A stretch of DNA of 64,000 nt from SZUA-36 sp963753105 (GCA_963753105.1 CAVWBD010000003.1:186001-250000), one strand, 5' to 3'. Shown: positions 18,785 through 28,592, counted from the first letter of the stretch. A program made the numbers and translations. Notes: generated by a model from the letters alone, not told the origin.

Positions 18785-20335
18785 ATGACCAATCCCATTA
18801 TTTCTGACAACAAACCTGTAGGCGTAGACCTCAAGAAAGACCAGGAATATTACTTCTGTGTATGCGGCCGCTCCAAAAATCAGCCGTTTTGCGATGGGTC
18901 GCACGCGGGAACTTCCTTCAAGCCCAAGGCCTTCAAGCCAGAACAGGACGGAAAGGCATACCTGTGTGCGTGTAAGCATACCCGCAATGCGCCGTATTGT
19001 GATGGCTCGCACAAACAGTTTTCCGCCGAGCAGATCGGAAAGGACGGACCGGGCGCAGCTTCAGATGTTGACGAGTTACCGACAGCGGTTCCCACACTGG
19101 AAGAGCCGACAGTCGCATTTATTCACCAACTCGCCAAAGAGGGCTTATCGACACTGGGTCATCATGGCCCGATGACTTCCATGGGAGTGCCACGCCATCA
19201 ACTGCCACACTGGGATGACATCCAGATCATGGCCGCGCAAATGGCCACCAAGCCGCTGATGGAAGATCAGAATGTCTCCACGGAACTGATCGTAGGGCCT
19301 GAGGCAAAGAAGCCGCTGAGATTGAGTATCCCACTGTTGGTTTCCGATATGAGTTTCGGGGCCTTGTCGGAGGAAGCAAAAATTGCCCTGGCCAAAGGTG
19401 CCGAGTTGGCAGGTACGGGCATCTGTTCCGGAGAGGGTGGCATGTTGCCGGAAGAGCAGGCTGAAAACTCCCGCTATTTTTATGAATTGGCCAGCGCAGG
19501 CTTTGGTTACAAGGAAGAACTGCTGAAGAGCGTGCAGGCGTTTCACTTCAAAGGCGGGCAGGGAGCAAAAACGGGCACGGGCGGCCATCTGCCAGGCGAT
19601 AAAAACAGGGGTAAAATCTCCGAGGTCAGAGGCATTCCAGAGGGTCAACCAGCCGTGTCTCCGCCCACTTTCAAAGACATATCATCGGTGGCAGATTTCA
19701 AGCGGTTTGCGGATCGGGTAAGGGAAGTCACGGGTGGCATACCCATCGGTTTCAAGTTAAGCGCCAACCACATTGAACGGGATATGCAGTTTGCACTGGA
19801 TGCCTCGGCAGATTACATCATCCTTGATGGCCGTGGTGGAGGTACCGGTGCGGCGCCTGAAATGTTCCGCGACCATATCAGTGTTCCCACCATTCCGGCA
19901 TTGGCCCGGGCGCGCCGGTTTCTTGATCAGCAAGGTGCAAGCGGGCGGGTAACGCTTATTATTACCGGTGGGCTGCGTGTACCCATTGATTTTGTAAAAG
20001 CACTGGCGTTGGGTGCTGACGGTGTCGCGATATCAAACAGCGCCATGCAGGCCATCGGCTGTGTTGCAGCCCGGATGTGCAACACGAATAACTGCCCGAC
20101 AGGTATCGCTACTCAAAAGTCAGAATTGCGCAAGAGGCTGAACATTGAAAAATCTTCAGTTCAGCTGGGTAACTTTTTCAGTGCCAGCATCGAGTTGATG
20201 CAGGTAATGGCACGCGCCTGTGGTCATGACCACTTAAACCAGTTTGTAAAAGATGACCTGGCAACCTGGCACCGTGAGATGGCCTTGCTATCGGGGGTGA
20301 AGTATTCGGGTTTCGCGAGCTTAGTAGACAGATAA
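18785..20335 (+). CDS. CDGSH iron-sulfur domains fused to glutamate synthase-like FMN domain
   Basis: 516 aa from ATG 18785; the longer frame from 18722 runs through a repeat. The N-terminus has two CDGSH-type [2Fe-2S] sites: C25, C27, C36, H40 (CVCGRSKNQPFCDGSH) and C61, C63, C72, H76 (CACKHTRNAPYCDGSH). Residues ~130-500 are the FMN-binding glutamate synthase domain: PLLVSDMSFGALSEEAKIAL, GICSGEGGMLPEE, KGGQGAKTGTGGHLPG, ILDGRGGGTGAAPE, ITGGLRVPIDF and the Fe-S loop CNTNNCPTGIATQ. There is no glutamine amidotransferase domain, so it is not a complete GOGAT. It is probably a redox enzyme of the stand-alone GltB2 type with an added electron-transfer module; the substrate is unknown. Confidence 0.88.
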   Translation: MTNPIISDNKPVGVDLKKDQEYYFCVCGRSKNQPFCDGSHAGTSFKPKAFKPEQDGKAYLCACKHTRNAPYCDGSHKQFSAEQIGKDGPGAASDVDELPTAVPTLEEPTVAFIHQLAKEGLSTLGHHGPMTSMGVPRHQLPHWDDIQIMAAQMATKPLMEDQNVSTELIVGPEAKKPLRLSIPLLVSDMSFGALSEEAKIALAKGAELAGTGICSGEGGMLPEEQAENSRYFYELASAGFGYKEELLKSVQAFHFKGGQGAKTGTGGHLPGDKNRGKISEVRGIPEGQPAVSPPTFKDISSVADFKRFADRVREVTGGIPIGFKLSANHIERDMQFALDASADYIILDGRGGGTGAAPEMFRDHISVPTIPALARARRFLDQQGASGRVTLIITGGLRVPIDFVKALALGADGVAISNSAMQAIGCVAARMCNTNNCPTGIATQKSELRKRLNIEKSSVQLGNFFSASIELMQVMARACGHDHLNQFVKDDLATWHREMALLSGVKYSGFASLVDR

Positions 20336-20441
20336 ATATTGGTTTTTGGCAGAATCAAGGGGCCGGATACATTTTTCAATAGCTGTGTTCGGCCCGTTTA
20401 GTTGAGTTTGCTCTGGTACTCGACTCTGAGCCAGGTATTTC

Positions 20442-20642
20442 TTAGCTTTCGTCACAGAAACTAACAAAATCCAACACATCCTTATTGGCTTCGTCAAAAG
20501 TTCCATGAGAGCACAAAATTTTATACTCATTACCCAACTCAAAAACAGACTGAAAAATGTTCTTTTCAATCTGGACCGTGTAACAGCAGGTAACCAGTAA
20601 CGGATTTAAAAACTTGCCATTTGGAAGTGGAAACATTCTCAT
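20442..20642 (-). CDS. Possible small protein, 66 aa, unknown
   Basis: It begins MRMFPLPNGKFLNPLLVTCC and ends DVLDFVSFCDES. Residue composition looks protein-like (acidic C-terminus, mixed hydrophobic core), but there is no clear ribosome site and no recognised family. It lies in the decayed spacer, so it may be a fragment of a larger lost gene. Confidence 0.25.
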   Translation of the reverse strand: MRMFPLPNGKFLNPLLVTCCYTVQIEKNIFQSVFELGNEYKILCSHGTFDEANKDVLDFVSFCDES

Positions 20643-20775
20643 TTTGTTGGCCTATGACTTCGTTTTTTGAAAGTTGTTTTTTAATTTTGCTTTATCGAAC
20701 TCAAAATGGGAAGTTTCCATGGTATTTTCAGGCAGCCAAATGTTAATGGTTTCCAAGGCGATAATGCCTTGAAAC

Positions 20776-21201
20776 TCAAAATGAGTAGCCGGTACGGTGC
20801 CGCGATATCACTTCCCAATTTCTGCCTGGCTCGGCCGCATCAAGAAATGCTTGCAACCAGCCCCCAAAAGAGACCTTGTGATCAAAAGGGCGGCCTTGAG
20901 TTGTGGATCCTCCAACGGTAAAGATGCGATAGCTGTGCTTGCGCTTGGTCTTCGGAAACGCCTGATCATTGAAATGATCAAGTCTATTTTTCGCCGTCCT
21001 GAGGACAATCGTGCCATCACTCTGGCGCTGTTCGACAAACAGGGGCACAGTACTTGAAAAGCCAACCATGGGATCTTCTGTCAACAGGATCGGCTTGACG
21101 CCGGATAAGGCGAGGATCAGCTCGATGCCTCCGAAAAAGACAACAAAAATGATCAGTGAGAAGAGGATTTGTTTGCCTATAGTTATCAATTTACCAACCA
21201 T
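20776..21201 (-). pseudogene. 5' remnant of membrane-anchored SGNH/GDSL-like hydrolase
   Basis: The 141-residue frame opens with a cytoplasmic start, one TM helix (QILFSLIIFVVFFGGIELIL) and a periplasmic part reaching YRIFTVGGSTTQGRPF and NWEVI. The GGSTT motif is the block I nucleophile region of SGNH/GDSL hydrolases. Translation stops ~10 residues after NWEVI, before any Asp-His block, so about two thirds of a typical gene is missing. The sequence just past the break still resembles the next expected block (RTGYS), then decays. Confidence 0.55.
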
Positions 21202-21569
21202 TTTCTTTTGAAGAGATCCAGGGGCTATTTACACTTCATTAATTTTGTTTCTGCGAACCCGGTGGGAAACAATGTTTTCTTTTCCAAGGCTAATTATAGT
21301 TAGTGTGTTTGTGGAGATACTTGGAGAATCAATTATAAACTTATTCCATTCGTGTCATCAGTCGATCTGGATAAAGGGGTTGGCGATATATGCCCTCATA
21401 GCGAAGGTTAATTTTCAAATCTTGTGCTCCAGAGCCAAAAATGGGAAGCTCTTTCGGTGACATGTAGATTTGAACAAAAACAGTTCGAATTTGTCACATT
21501 GTTGCAAGGCAGGACCTGAGGAGAACTCCGGTCTGGACACAGGTGATTTTCCTTTCAGATTGCCGGGTT

Positions 21570-21583
21570 ATGATCCAGATCAT
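21570..21583 (+). promoter_or_regulatory. FNR/ANR-like palindrome upstream of gspC
   Basis: ATGATCCAGATCAT is a palindrome close to the FNR consensus TTGATnnnnATCAA (outer base mismatched on both sides), centred ~50 nt before the gspC start. Candidate anaerobic control of the T2SS operon; weaker than the site before the cytochrome gene. Confidence 0.35.
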
Positions 21584-21626
21584 TAGTCACAGGACGTGGC
21601 CTTGGTAGCATAAATTTATAAAAACT

Positions 21627-22562
21627 ATGTCCCACATTGTCAAATTGACGGACTACCAGGAATCAACTCGGATGGTAACGATGGCAAAAGGAGGCTTGTC
21701 CTCTCTTCTGTTCAGTATTCGGAAAATGCTGAGACACCGCATTACGGTGCTCAGTGTTACTGTGCTACTGGGCATTGTTGTTTTGTGGCAGGCGGGCTCT
21801 CTGGTGTGGAAGCTGTGGCTCCTCAATGATGAATTACCGCAACCTGGAGCCCTCGTTCTGTCGTCGCCCCAGAAAACAGAGTCGGAGTCACTACAAGATT
21901 TACTACACTATCCTTTAATCCGATCTGCATCGATAACGACACAGGGTTCCGCCTCGATTGACGCACCTAAAACATCGTTGAAGCTGAAGTTGGTTGGCTT
22001 AATGTATTCAACGGACAAAGACCAGGCCCGTGCAATCATTGAGAGTCCAAAGGACGGTGCACATAGTTATGCCACCCATGAACGAGTTGTCGACAATGCT
22101 GAGATTTATAGCATTGAACCAGATCGTGTTATTTTGATTCATGCCGGAAAGAAAGAAGCCCTGATGCTGGATCCAGAACAAAAGACTACCAGTATTCAAT
22201 CGGGCAAGGGAGATCAGTCAAGTAAGTACCAGACATCCGCCGAAATACAAGCGGAGTCTCGTCAAGTTTTAGCAAGTGCCCCAAAAAGAACTGCTGATTT
22301 GATGAGTGAATTTTCCGCGACACCGGTTACGGAGAACGGAGAGCTGCTGGGTTTTCGGTTAAAAGCTCTCAAGGAACCAGAAATTATGACAGAGTGGGGT
22401 ATTGGTCCCGATGATGTAATAACTGCTGTGAATGGTATCCCACTGAATGCTCCGGGTAGAATAATGGTCTTGTACGACAAGCTCAGGAAGCAAAGAGAAT
22501 TTGAGATAACCCTGAGTAATGACGGAAATCGTCGCACCATTACTGTCGATCTGTATGAATAA
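21627..22562 (+). CDS. gspC: Type II secretion protein GspC
   Basis: 311 aa inner-membrane clamp protein linking the T2SS inner platform to the secretin. It has a cytoplasmic N-terminus, one TM helix (~40-62, ITVLSVTVLLGIVVLWQAGS), a homology region (~105-190; SLKLKLVGLMYSTDKDQARA, IESPKDGAHSY) that binds GspD, and a C-terminal PDZ domain (~235-311; LLGFRLKALKE, WGIGPDDVITAVNGIPLNAP). It is the first gene of gspCDEFGHIJKLMN. ATG 21627 is used; an internal ATG at residue 16 (MVTMAKGG) is possible. Confidence 0.92.
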   Translation: MSHIVKLTDYQESTRMVTMAKGGLSSLLFSIRKMLRHRITVLSVTVLLGIVVLWQAGSLVWKLWLLNDELPQPGALVLSSPQKTESESLQDLLHYPLIRSASITTQGSASIDAPKTSLKLKLVGLMYSTDKDQARAIIESPKDGAHSYATHERVVDNAEIYSIEPDRVILIHAGKKEALMLDPEQKTTSIQSGKGDQSSKYQTSAEIQAESRQVLASAPKRTADLMSEFSATPVTENGELLGFRLKALKEPEIMTEWGIGPDDVITAVNGIPLNAPGRIMVLYDKLRKQREFEITLSNDGNRRTITVDLYE

Positions 22563-22585
22563 GCTTTTATAACTGGAACAATAGC

Positions 22586-24559
22586 ATGGGCAATTACCTC
22601 CGTTTGATGACTGCAGTTATAGTGTTTTCAGCCTTGGGTATATCCAAGGCTCTAATTGCAGAAGAGCAAATTACACTTAACTTCAAAGATGCCGAGATCA
22701 CAGCAGTCATCAATAGTGTTGCCGATTTAACAGGGAAAACTTTTATCATAGATCCCAGGGTAAAAGGCAAGGTTAATGTTGTTTCCAGCCAGCCACTATT
22801 GAGAGATGAAGTACTGAGCGTTTTCCTGTCCATAATGGAAGTCCATGGTTTTACTACCGTGACAGTCGGCAAAGCCATTAAGATCATTCCCAACACGCAG
22901 ATCAGGAATGTCCCTCAACCGGTCGTCGATAGAGTTACCAGTAGCCGTGACGAGGTAGTTACCCATGTTTTGCCTCTGCGATATGTCAGCGCCCAGGAAC
23001 TGGTGCCGATTTTGCGTCCTTTGATGGACACCAATGGACATCTGGCTGCTTACCCGGCGAGTAATAGCCTGATTTTTTCAGACAACGCCAGCAATATTGA
23101 AAGAATGTTGGCGATTGTCCAGCGTGTGGACAAGAACACCGAGCAGGAAATTGAAGTGATTCCGCTGCAATATGCCCTCGGTTCAGAGATTGTTCGTCTG
23201 CTGGAGAAACTGTGGCCACGGGATGCTGCAGATCCTACAAACAGAATCTCTGTCGGGGTTGACGAACGCAGCAACAGTATCCTGCTCGGTGGCAGCTCCG
23301 GCAACCGCTTGGAAATCCGTGCTTTGATTTCGCATCTCGACACCCCGGTGGAATCTGGCGGCAATACCCAGGTGATTTATCTGCGCTATGCCAATGCTGA
23401 GAATGTTGCCCGCATTCTCACTGGTCTCAGTAATTCAACAAATACTGCCGCAGGCACAGGAGGCACAGACGCCAATGCAGATAACAGCCAGATTCAAGCG
23501 GATATGGAATCAAATGCACTGGTGATTACTGCAACGACGGCCCGCTTCAAATCGTTACGAGCCGTCATTCAGAAGCTCGATATGCCACGCGCGCAGGTGC
23601 ATATTGAAGCAATTATCGCAGAGGTTTCTTTTGATACGGCGATGGAGCTGGGAGTGGAATGGTTCGTAGATGGTCGTAACACTGGCAGTAGAACTTATCC
23701 AGTCGGCGGTACCAACTTTCCAGACAATGGCGGCACCTTGGGAAGCATCGTCGGATCTATTGTTGAGGGTGCAGTCCCTGTTTTTGGAAGTGGGCTAAAC
23801 CTGGGCATGGGTGGACAGAGCGGTAATGGGACCAATTTTGGCGTGTTGTTGCGCGCCCTGGCTACGGATGCAACGACCAATATATTGTCCACTCCGTCCT
23901 TGACAACGCTTGATAATCAGGAGGCTGAGATTATTGTTGGCCAGAATGTGCCCTTTAAAACAGGATCTTACACCACGCAGGGCGGGCTAGGGCAGGTTAA
24001 TCCCTTTACGACGATACAACGCGAGGATGTGGGCATTACACTCAAGGTAAAGCCGCAAATTAATGAAGGCGATGCCATTACCCTGACTATCGAGCAGGAC
24101 ACATCCAGCGTCAGTGAAAGCTCAGCCAGCGTCAATGATCTGATAACCAATAAACGCTCCATAAAAACCACTGTTCTGGTGGCTAATGGTGATGTGATTG
24201 TGTTGGGTGGACTGATCGATGAAGATGTGCAGGAAACCCAGTCCAAAGTCCCGGTGTTGGGCAGTATTCCTCTTCTTGGCCGTTTGTTCCGTTATGACAA
24301 GACCACCAAGACCAAACGTACCCTGATGGTATTTATCCGTCCGACAATTATCAGTAGTCCTTCCATGGGTCATATGATCAGCCAGTCAAAATACACCTAT
24401 GTAAGGGGACAGCAAGAACTGTTGAAAGACGCGAAGGCCCTGGAAGTAAAACCTGAACTGGATGAATTTCCAGACCCACCGGTTGTTTCTGAAGAAGAGC
24501 AGGACAGCCCTGATTCCGAAGGGGATCCAGAGCCACAGTTTGATGACAAGAACCAGTGA
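22586..24559 (+). CDS. gspD: Type II secretion secretin GspD
   Basis: 657 aa outer-membrane secretin, with a signal peptide ending near residue 25 (ALIAEEQITLNF). The N0 domain (ITLNFKDAEITAVINSVADL) and repeated N1-N3 modules (VLPLRYVSAQELVPILRPLM; EVIPLQYALGSEIVRLLEKL; QVIYLRYANAENVARILTGL) are in order. The C-domain (VHIEAIIAEVSFDTAMELGV, FGVLLRALATDATTNILSTP, VGQNVPFKTGSY) and the beta-lip (DVIVLGGLIDEDV, VPVLGSIPLLGRLFRY) follow. The last ~50 residues are acidic and Pro-rich, as in S-domains. It ends 1 nt before the gspE start. Confidence 0.95.
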   Translation: MGNYLRLMTAVIVFSALGISKALIAEEQITLNFKDAEITAVINSVADLTGKTFIIDPRVKGKVNVVSSQPLLRDEVLSVFLSIMEVHGFTTVTVGKAIKIIPNTQIRNVPQPVVDRVTSSRDEVVTHVLPLRYVSAQELVPILRPLMDTNGHLAAYPASNSLIFSDNASNIERMLAIVQRVDKNTEQEIEVIPLQYALGSEIVRLLEKLWPRDAADPTNRISVGVDERSNSILLGGSSGNRLEIRALISHLDTPVESGGNTQVIYLRYANAENVARILTGLSNSTNTAAGTGGTDANADNSQIQADMESNALVITATTARFKSLRAVIQKLDMPRAQVHIEAIIAEVSFDTAMELGVEWFVDGRNTGSRTYPVGGTNFPDNGGTLGSIVGSIVEGAVPVFGSGLNLGMGGQSGNGTNFGVLLRALATDATTNILSTPSLTTLDNQEAEIIVGQNVPFKTGSYTTQGGLGQVNPFTTIQREDVGITLKVKPQINEGDAITLTIEQDTSSVSESSASVNDLITNKRSIKTTVLVANGDVIVLGGLIDEDVQETQSKVPVLGSIPLLGRLFRYDKTTKTKRTLMVFIRPTIISSPSMGHMISQSKYTYVRGQQELLKDAKALEVKPELDEFPDPPVVSEEEQDSPDSEGDPEPQFDDKNQ

Positions 24560-24560
24560 G

Positions 24561-26036
24561 ATGAGATCAGACATCTTGATCCCTTATAGCTTCTCACGCC
24601 GTTACGGTGTCGCTGTTATTAAAACAGACCCGCTGACCGTTGCGTGTCACCCGGAAACCAAGGCTTTGGGTCTGCTTGAAATCCAACGTCAGTACGGCAG
24701 TCAGTTTCAGCTGGAGGAACTGGCCAAAGAGGATTTTAGCGAGCTGGTGTCCTCTCTTCACGAGCAAGGAAGCGATCAGGCAGCCCAGTTAATGGCAGAT
24801 ATCGGTGGCAATAATGAGCTGGCCTATCTCGCCGAGGTATTGAACGAACCGGAAGACCTGATGGAAAGTCAGGACGACGCGCCCATTATCCGCCTGATTA
24901 ATGCGCTGCTTACTGAGGCCATTAATGAAGATGCGTCCGATATACACATCGAGCCGTTTGAAAAACGATTGTCGGTACGTTTTCGTGTCGATGGGACACT
25001 GCGCGAGGTTTTAAGCCCACCGATCAAGGTTGCCCCATTATTGGCATCGCGGATCAAGGTAATGGCGAAACTGGATATTTCTGAAAAACGTCTTCCCCAG
25101 GATGGCCGCATCTCCTTGAGGGTGGCGAACCATCCAGTAGATGTTCGAGTGTCCACGCTACCTTCCGGTCATGGGGAACGTGTTGTTATGCGGTTGCTCG
25201 ACAAGAAGATTGGGCGACTGAACCTGGAAGCCATGGGCATGGCTGCAGAACCCCTGGCACTTCTGGACGAGTTGATTCACAAGCCCCACGGCATCATTCT
25301 GGTAACCGGACCCACCGGCTCTGGTAAGACCACATCACTCTATGCCGCCCTGTCAAGACTGAACAGTGCCGAGCGCAACATACTAACGGTTGAAGACCCC
25401 ATAGAATACGATTTGGACGGTGTTGGTCAGACCCAGGTTAACAGCAAGATTAATATGAGTTTTGCGCGGGGTCTGAGAGCCATTTTGCGACAGGATCCCG
25501 ATGTTGTCATGGTTGGTGAGATTCGCGACCTGGATACTGCCCAGATTGCGGTGCAAGCCAGTTTGACTGGTCACCTGGTGCTCTCCACTCTGCACACCAA
25601 TAGTGGAATTGGCGCAATTACCCGACTACGGGATATGGGTGTTGAAAGTTTCTTATTGTCATCAAGCTTACTGGCCGTGGTCGCCCAACGCCTGGTCCGG
25701 GTTCTCTGCCCCAACTGCAAAGAACCCTACACCGCCTCTGAGGAACAATGTCGGGTAATGGACGTTGACAGCCAAAACCCTCCAACACTATTCAAAGCGG
25801 AGGCTTGTAAGCTCTGTCAGCAGCGGGGCTATATGGGGCGCACCGGCATTTACGAAGTCATTGGCATCGACAATTCATTGCAAACCATGATTCACGACAA
25901 CGCCGCTGAGCAAATACTGCGTAATTACGCCCACCCACTTTATCCCAGTCTACGCCAGGATGGTTGGCGACAAGTGCTAAACGGCACAACGTCACTCGAT
26001 GAGGTTCTTCGCGTTACCAAGGAAAGATTAGACCCC
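24561..26036 (+). CDS. gspE: Type II secretion ATPase GspE (in frame with gspF as sequenced)
   Basis: 492-residue cytoplasmic ATPase that powers pseudopilus assembly. Start ATG 24561 lies 1 nt after the gspD stop. The N1E domain (~1-130) binds GspL. The N2/C domains contain DASDIHIEPFEKRLSVRFRV, Walker A GPTGSGKTTSLYAAL, the Asp box TVEDPIEYDLDG, Walker B ILRQDPDVVMVGEIRD, the His box LVLSTLHTNSGIGAI and a tetracysteine zinc site (CPNCKEP ... CKLCQQRG). As written, no stop separates it from gspF. Removing one A from AAA at 26023-26025 would end it GAA-GAT-TAG (..VTKED stop), five nt before the gspF ATG, which is the normal arrangement. Confidence 0.95.
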
Positions 26037-27263
26037 ATGCCGGCCTTTGAATACAGAGCGCTCAATGCCGATGGCAACAAAGAACGCGGCGTGTTGGAAG
26101 GTGATTCAGAAAGACAGGTACGGCAACAACTTCGCAACAAAGGCTGGTTACCCCTGGAAGTGATGCCAGCCAAAGAAAAAGCCACGAAAAATCTTATATC
26201 GTTTAGTGGTTTCTTTCGCCGCGGACATCGGCTTAGTGCGAGTGCACTCACGTTGATAACACGCCAGTTGGCGACACTTATCGCCGCTGGAACTCCTGTT
26301 GAATCAGCACTGCAATCTGTTGCCCGCCAAAGCACCAAACGCGCCCAAAATCGCGTTTTGTTGGTCGTTCGTGCCAAAGTGCTCGAAGGCCACACACTGG
26401 CTACTGGCCTGGGAGAATTCCCACAGACATTCTCACAACTTTACCGGGCAACGGTATTTGCCGGTGAACAGGCTGGCAAACTGGACCAGGTTTTGGAGCG
26501 TCTGTCCGATTACCTGGAAGCACGTAACCGTGTCCAACAAAAAACCAGTCTGGCGCTCATTTATCCGGCAGTACTTACCGTAGTGGCCATTGGAGTGGTC
26601 ATAGCCCTGCTTACCTATGTTGTGCCAACAGTGGTGCAAGTGTTTGAAAGCACAGGGCAACAGTTACCTGGTCTGACCCGTGGCCTGATTGCCAGCAGTG
26701 ACTTCATACAGAGTTACGGTCTGTTGTTGCTGCTACTGCTGGGCGCAATTGTCCTGGCCACAAGGATGTTATTGAAGAACCCTCTCTGGAAAAAACGCTG
26801 GCACCGGTTTCAGTTACGCATCCCTGTGGTCAATGGCTTGATCAAAGGTATCGAGACTGCACGTTTCACCCGGACCATGAGTATTTTGTTGGGCAGCGGT
26901 GTGCATGCCATTGAATCGTTGAACATTGTAAAGCAAGTTATACACAATCAAGCTATGATTGAAGCGGTCGATATAACGGGCCAACGGGTAAAAGAAGGTG
27001 CTGGCATTGGCCAATCATTGGCCAATACGGGGCTGTTTCCACCCTTGACACTGGAACTCATTCGCAATGGTGAAGTCAGCGGTCAGTTACCGGAGATGAT
27101 GGAGCGAGCAGCTATTAACCAGGAGCAGGAACTTGAAACCAAGACTGCCATGGCCCTGGGTTTATTTGAGCCGTTGATGATTCTCGCCATGGGTGGCATT
27201 GTCCTTGTCATTGTACTGGCAATACTGATGCCCATATTTGACATGAACCAATTAGTGAATTGA
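26037..27263 (+). CDS. gspF: Type II secretion inner-membrane platform protein GspF
   Basis: 408 residues from ATG 26037, starting MPAFEYRALNADGNKERG as typical GspF. Two homologous T2SSF cytoplasmic helical domains (~70-195, SASALTLITRQLATLIAAGT; ~275-395, ETARFTRTMSILLGSGVHAI) alternate with TM helices (ALIYPAVLTVVAIGVVIALL; LLLLLLLGAIVLATRML; PLMILAMGGIVLVIVLAILM). It forms the inner-membrane core contacted by GspE. It is read in frame with gspE in this sequence; the 408-aa length and normal N-terminus argue that it is really a separate protein. Confidence 0.94.
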   Translation: MPAFEYRALNADGNKERGVLEGDSERQVRQQLRNKGWLPLEVMPAKEKATKNLISFSGFFRRGHRLSASALTLITRQLATLIAAGTPVESALQSVARQSTKRAQNRVLLVVRAKVLEGHTLATGLGEFPQTFSQLYRATVFAGEQAGKLDQVLERLSDYLEARNRVQQKTSLALIYPAVLTVVAIGVVIALLTYVVPTVVQVFESTGQQLPGLTRGLIASSDFIQSYGLLLLLLLGAIVLATRMLLKNPLWKKRWHRFQLRIPVVNGLIKGIETARFTRTMSILLGSGVHAIESLNIVKQVIHNQAMIEAVDITGQRVKEGAGIGQSLANTGLFPPLTLELIRNGEVSGQLPEMMERAAINQEQELETKTAMALGLFEPLMILAMGGIVLVIVLAILMPIFDMNQLVN

Positions 27264-27279
27264 AATTTAAGGCGCGTCT

Positions 27280-27666
27280 ATGAAACAAAAAGTCCACGGA
27301 TTTACACTTATCGAAGTAATGGTTGTCGTTGTTATTCTCGGCATTCTGGCGGCGATTATTGCCCCCAAGGTAATGGATCGCCCGGATACTGCACGATTGG
27401 TAAAAGTCAAAACGGATATTCGTGCGCTTGAGAGTGCCCTCAACCTCTATAAGTTGGACAATTTCAACTATCCCAGTACTGACGAGGGGCTCGAAGCCCT
27501 GACTCCCAAGTATGTTGAACGTTTGGCCAATGACCCCTGGGGAAACCCTTATTTATATTTAAGCCCCGGATTGCACGGCGATATGGATGTGTACACCCTG
27601 GGCGCTGATGGCCTGCAGGGAGGAACAGGGAAAAACGCCGATATCGGCAATTGGAACGCTAATTGA
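27280..27666 (+). CDS. gspG: Major pseudopilin GspG
   Basis: 128 aa. A prepilin leader is cleaved after Gly in KVHGFTLIEVMVVVVILGIL, with the expected Phe+1 and Glu+5. The C-terminal pseudopilin region has the calcium-binding type loop (YPSTDEGLEALTPKYVE, NDPWGNPYLYLSPG, LGADGLQGGTGKNADIGNWN). It is the main subunit of the periplasmic pseudopilus and is processed by a GspO/PilD peptidase not encoded in this window. It starts 16 nt after gspF. Confidence 0.96.
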   Translation: MKQKVHGFTLIEVMVVVVILGILAAIIAPKVMDRPDTARLVKVKTDIRALESALNLYKLDNFNYPSTDEGLEALTPKYVERLANDPWGNPYLYLSPGLHGDMDVYTLGADGLQGGTGKNADIGNWNAN

Positions 27667-27687
27667 GAACACCCGTTAAGGATTCCT

Positions 27688-28215
27688 GTGCAGACGAGCA
27701 ATCACCAGCACTTTGCTTTTCGCAAAGGAACAGGCTTCACGCTGATAGAGCTATTAGTGGTATTGGTTATTATCGGTGTGCTGACATCTCTGATTGGCTT
27801 GTCAATTGCTCCCAGTAAACCTTCCCCGCAAAGGGAAAGTCGTCGTTTTCATCAGGTGTTGGAAGCGGCCCGGCAACAGGCAGTGTTATTTAACCAGGAC
27901 CTGGGCGTGGAAATAAGAGGCGACAGTTACCAGGTTTTACACTGGCGGGGTCAACAATGGTGGCCTTCGGATACCCCCATACTGTCCGAATACAGACTGC
28001 CTGACAATCTTTACCAAACCCTGTGGTTCAATGGGCTGGCGGATGAGACCGAATCTGCTGACAGCGACAACCCGCAACCACAAATCCTGTTATTTGCTAC
28101 CGGCGAGGTTACTCCGTTCGGATGGACCCTGAAAGATCCGGCAGAAGATACGCAGTGGCGATTATCCGCCAGCCCGCTGGGGGTGTTTGAATTGGAAACG
28201 GAGTCACTACGGTGA
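27688..28215 (+). CDS. gspH: Minor pseudopilin GspH
   Basis: 175 aa from GTG 27688 (an AAGGA site is 6 nt upstream). The prepilin motif GTGFTLIELLVVLVIIGVLT is followed by the GspH globular domain (RRFHQVLEAARQQAVLFNQD, PQILLFATGEVTPFGWTL). It is part of the pseudopilus tip complex. Its TGA overlaps the GTG of gspI. Confidence 0.9.
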   Translation: MQTSNHQHFAFRKGTGFTLIELLVVLVIIGVLTSLIGLSIAPSKPSPQRESRRFHQVLEAARQQAVLFNQDLGVEIRGDSYQVLHWRGQQWWPSDTPILSEYRLPDNLYQTLWFNGLADETESADSDNPQPQILLFATGEVTPFGWTLKDPAEDTQWRLSASPLGVFELETESLR

Positions 28216-28592
28216 CAAGCAGCAACACCAGAAACAAGCCATATACGGGCTTCACCCTGATAGAACTCATTGTCGCGCTGGCCGTACTGGCTATTGGTAT
28301 GACCGCAGCATTGCACGCCACCTCCCAGGCCGGACATGCCGGGAGCTTTCTCAAACAAAAGACCATCGCTCATTGGGTGGCCAGCAACCGGGCTGCCGAG
28401 CTGTCGATCAACAAGGAATGGCCCCGGGCAGGCGTCACCACTGGTACAGAAACCATGGCAGGACAAACCTGGCACTGGGAGACCGAGGTTCAGAGCACCG
28501 GTATTCCCGAGCTACGGCTTGTCACGATTCGTGTCACGCTGGACGATGAAGAAAAAGCTTCCCTGATCACCTTTCTGGGTAGGCCAACGTGA
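28212..28592 (+). CDS. gspI: Minor pseudopilin GspI
   Basis: 126 aa, starting at GTG 28212, which overlaps the gspH stop (GTGA). Prepilin motif TGFTLIELIVALAVLAIGMT; the domain contains KTIAHWVASNRAAELSI and GQTWHWETEV, typical of GspI. It forms the tip complex with GspJ and GspK. Its stop overlaps the gspJ GTG. Confidence 0.93.
   Translation: MTSSNTRNKPYTGFTLIELIVALAVLAIGMTAALHATSQAGHAGSFLKQKTIAHWVASNRAAELSINKEWPRAGVTTGTETMAGQTWHWETEVQSTGIPELRLVTIRVTLDDEEKASLITFLGRPT

Larger units (their letters stand above)
20336..21626 (+). other. AT-rich, gene-poor spacer with decayed sequence before the T2SS operon
   Basis: 1.3 kb without an intact long gene. It holds one possible small ORF (20442-20642), the 5' remnant of a membrane SGNH-type gene (20776-21201) and, close to gspC, an FNR-like palindrome (21570-21583). 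Base composition is lower in GC than on either side. The rest shows nothing I can assign. Confidence 0.5.
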
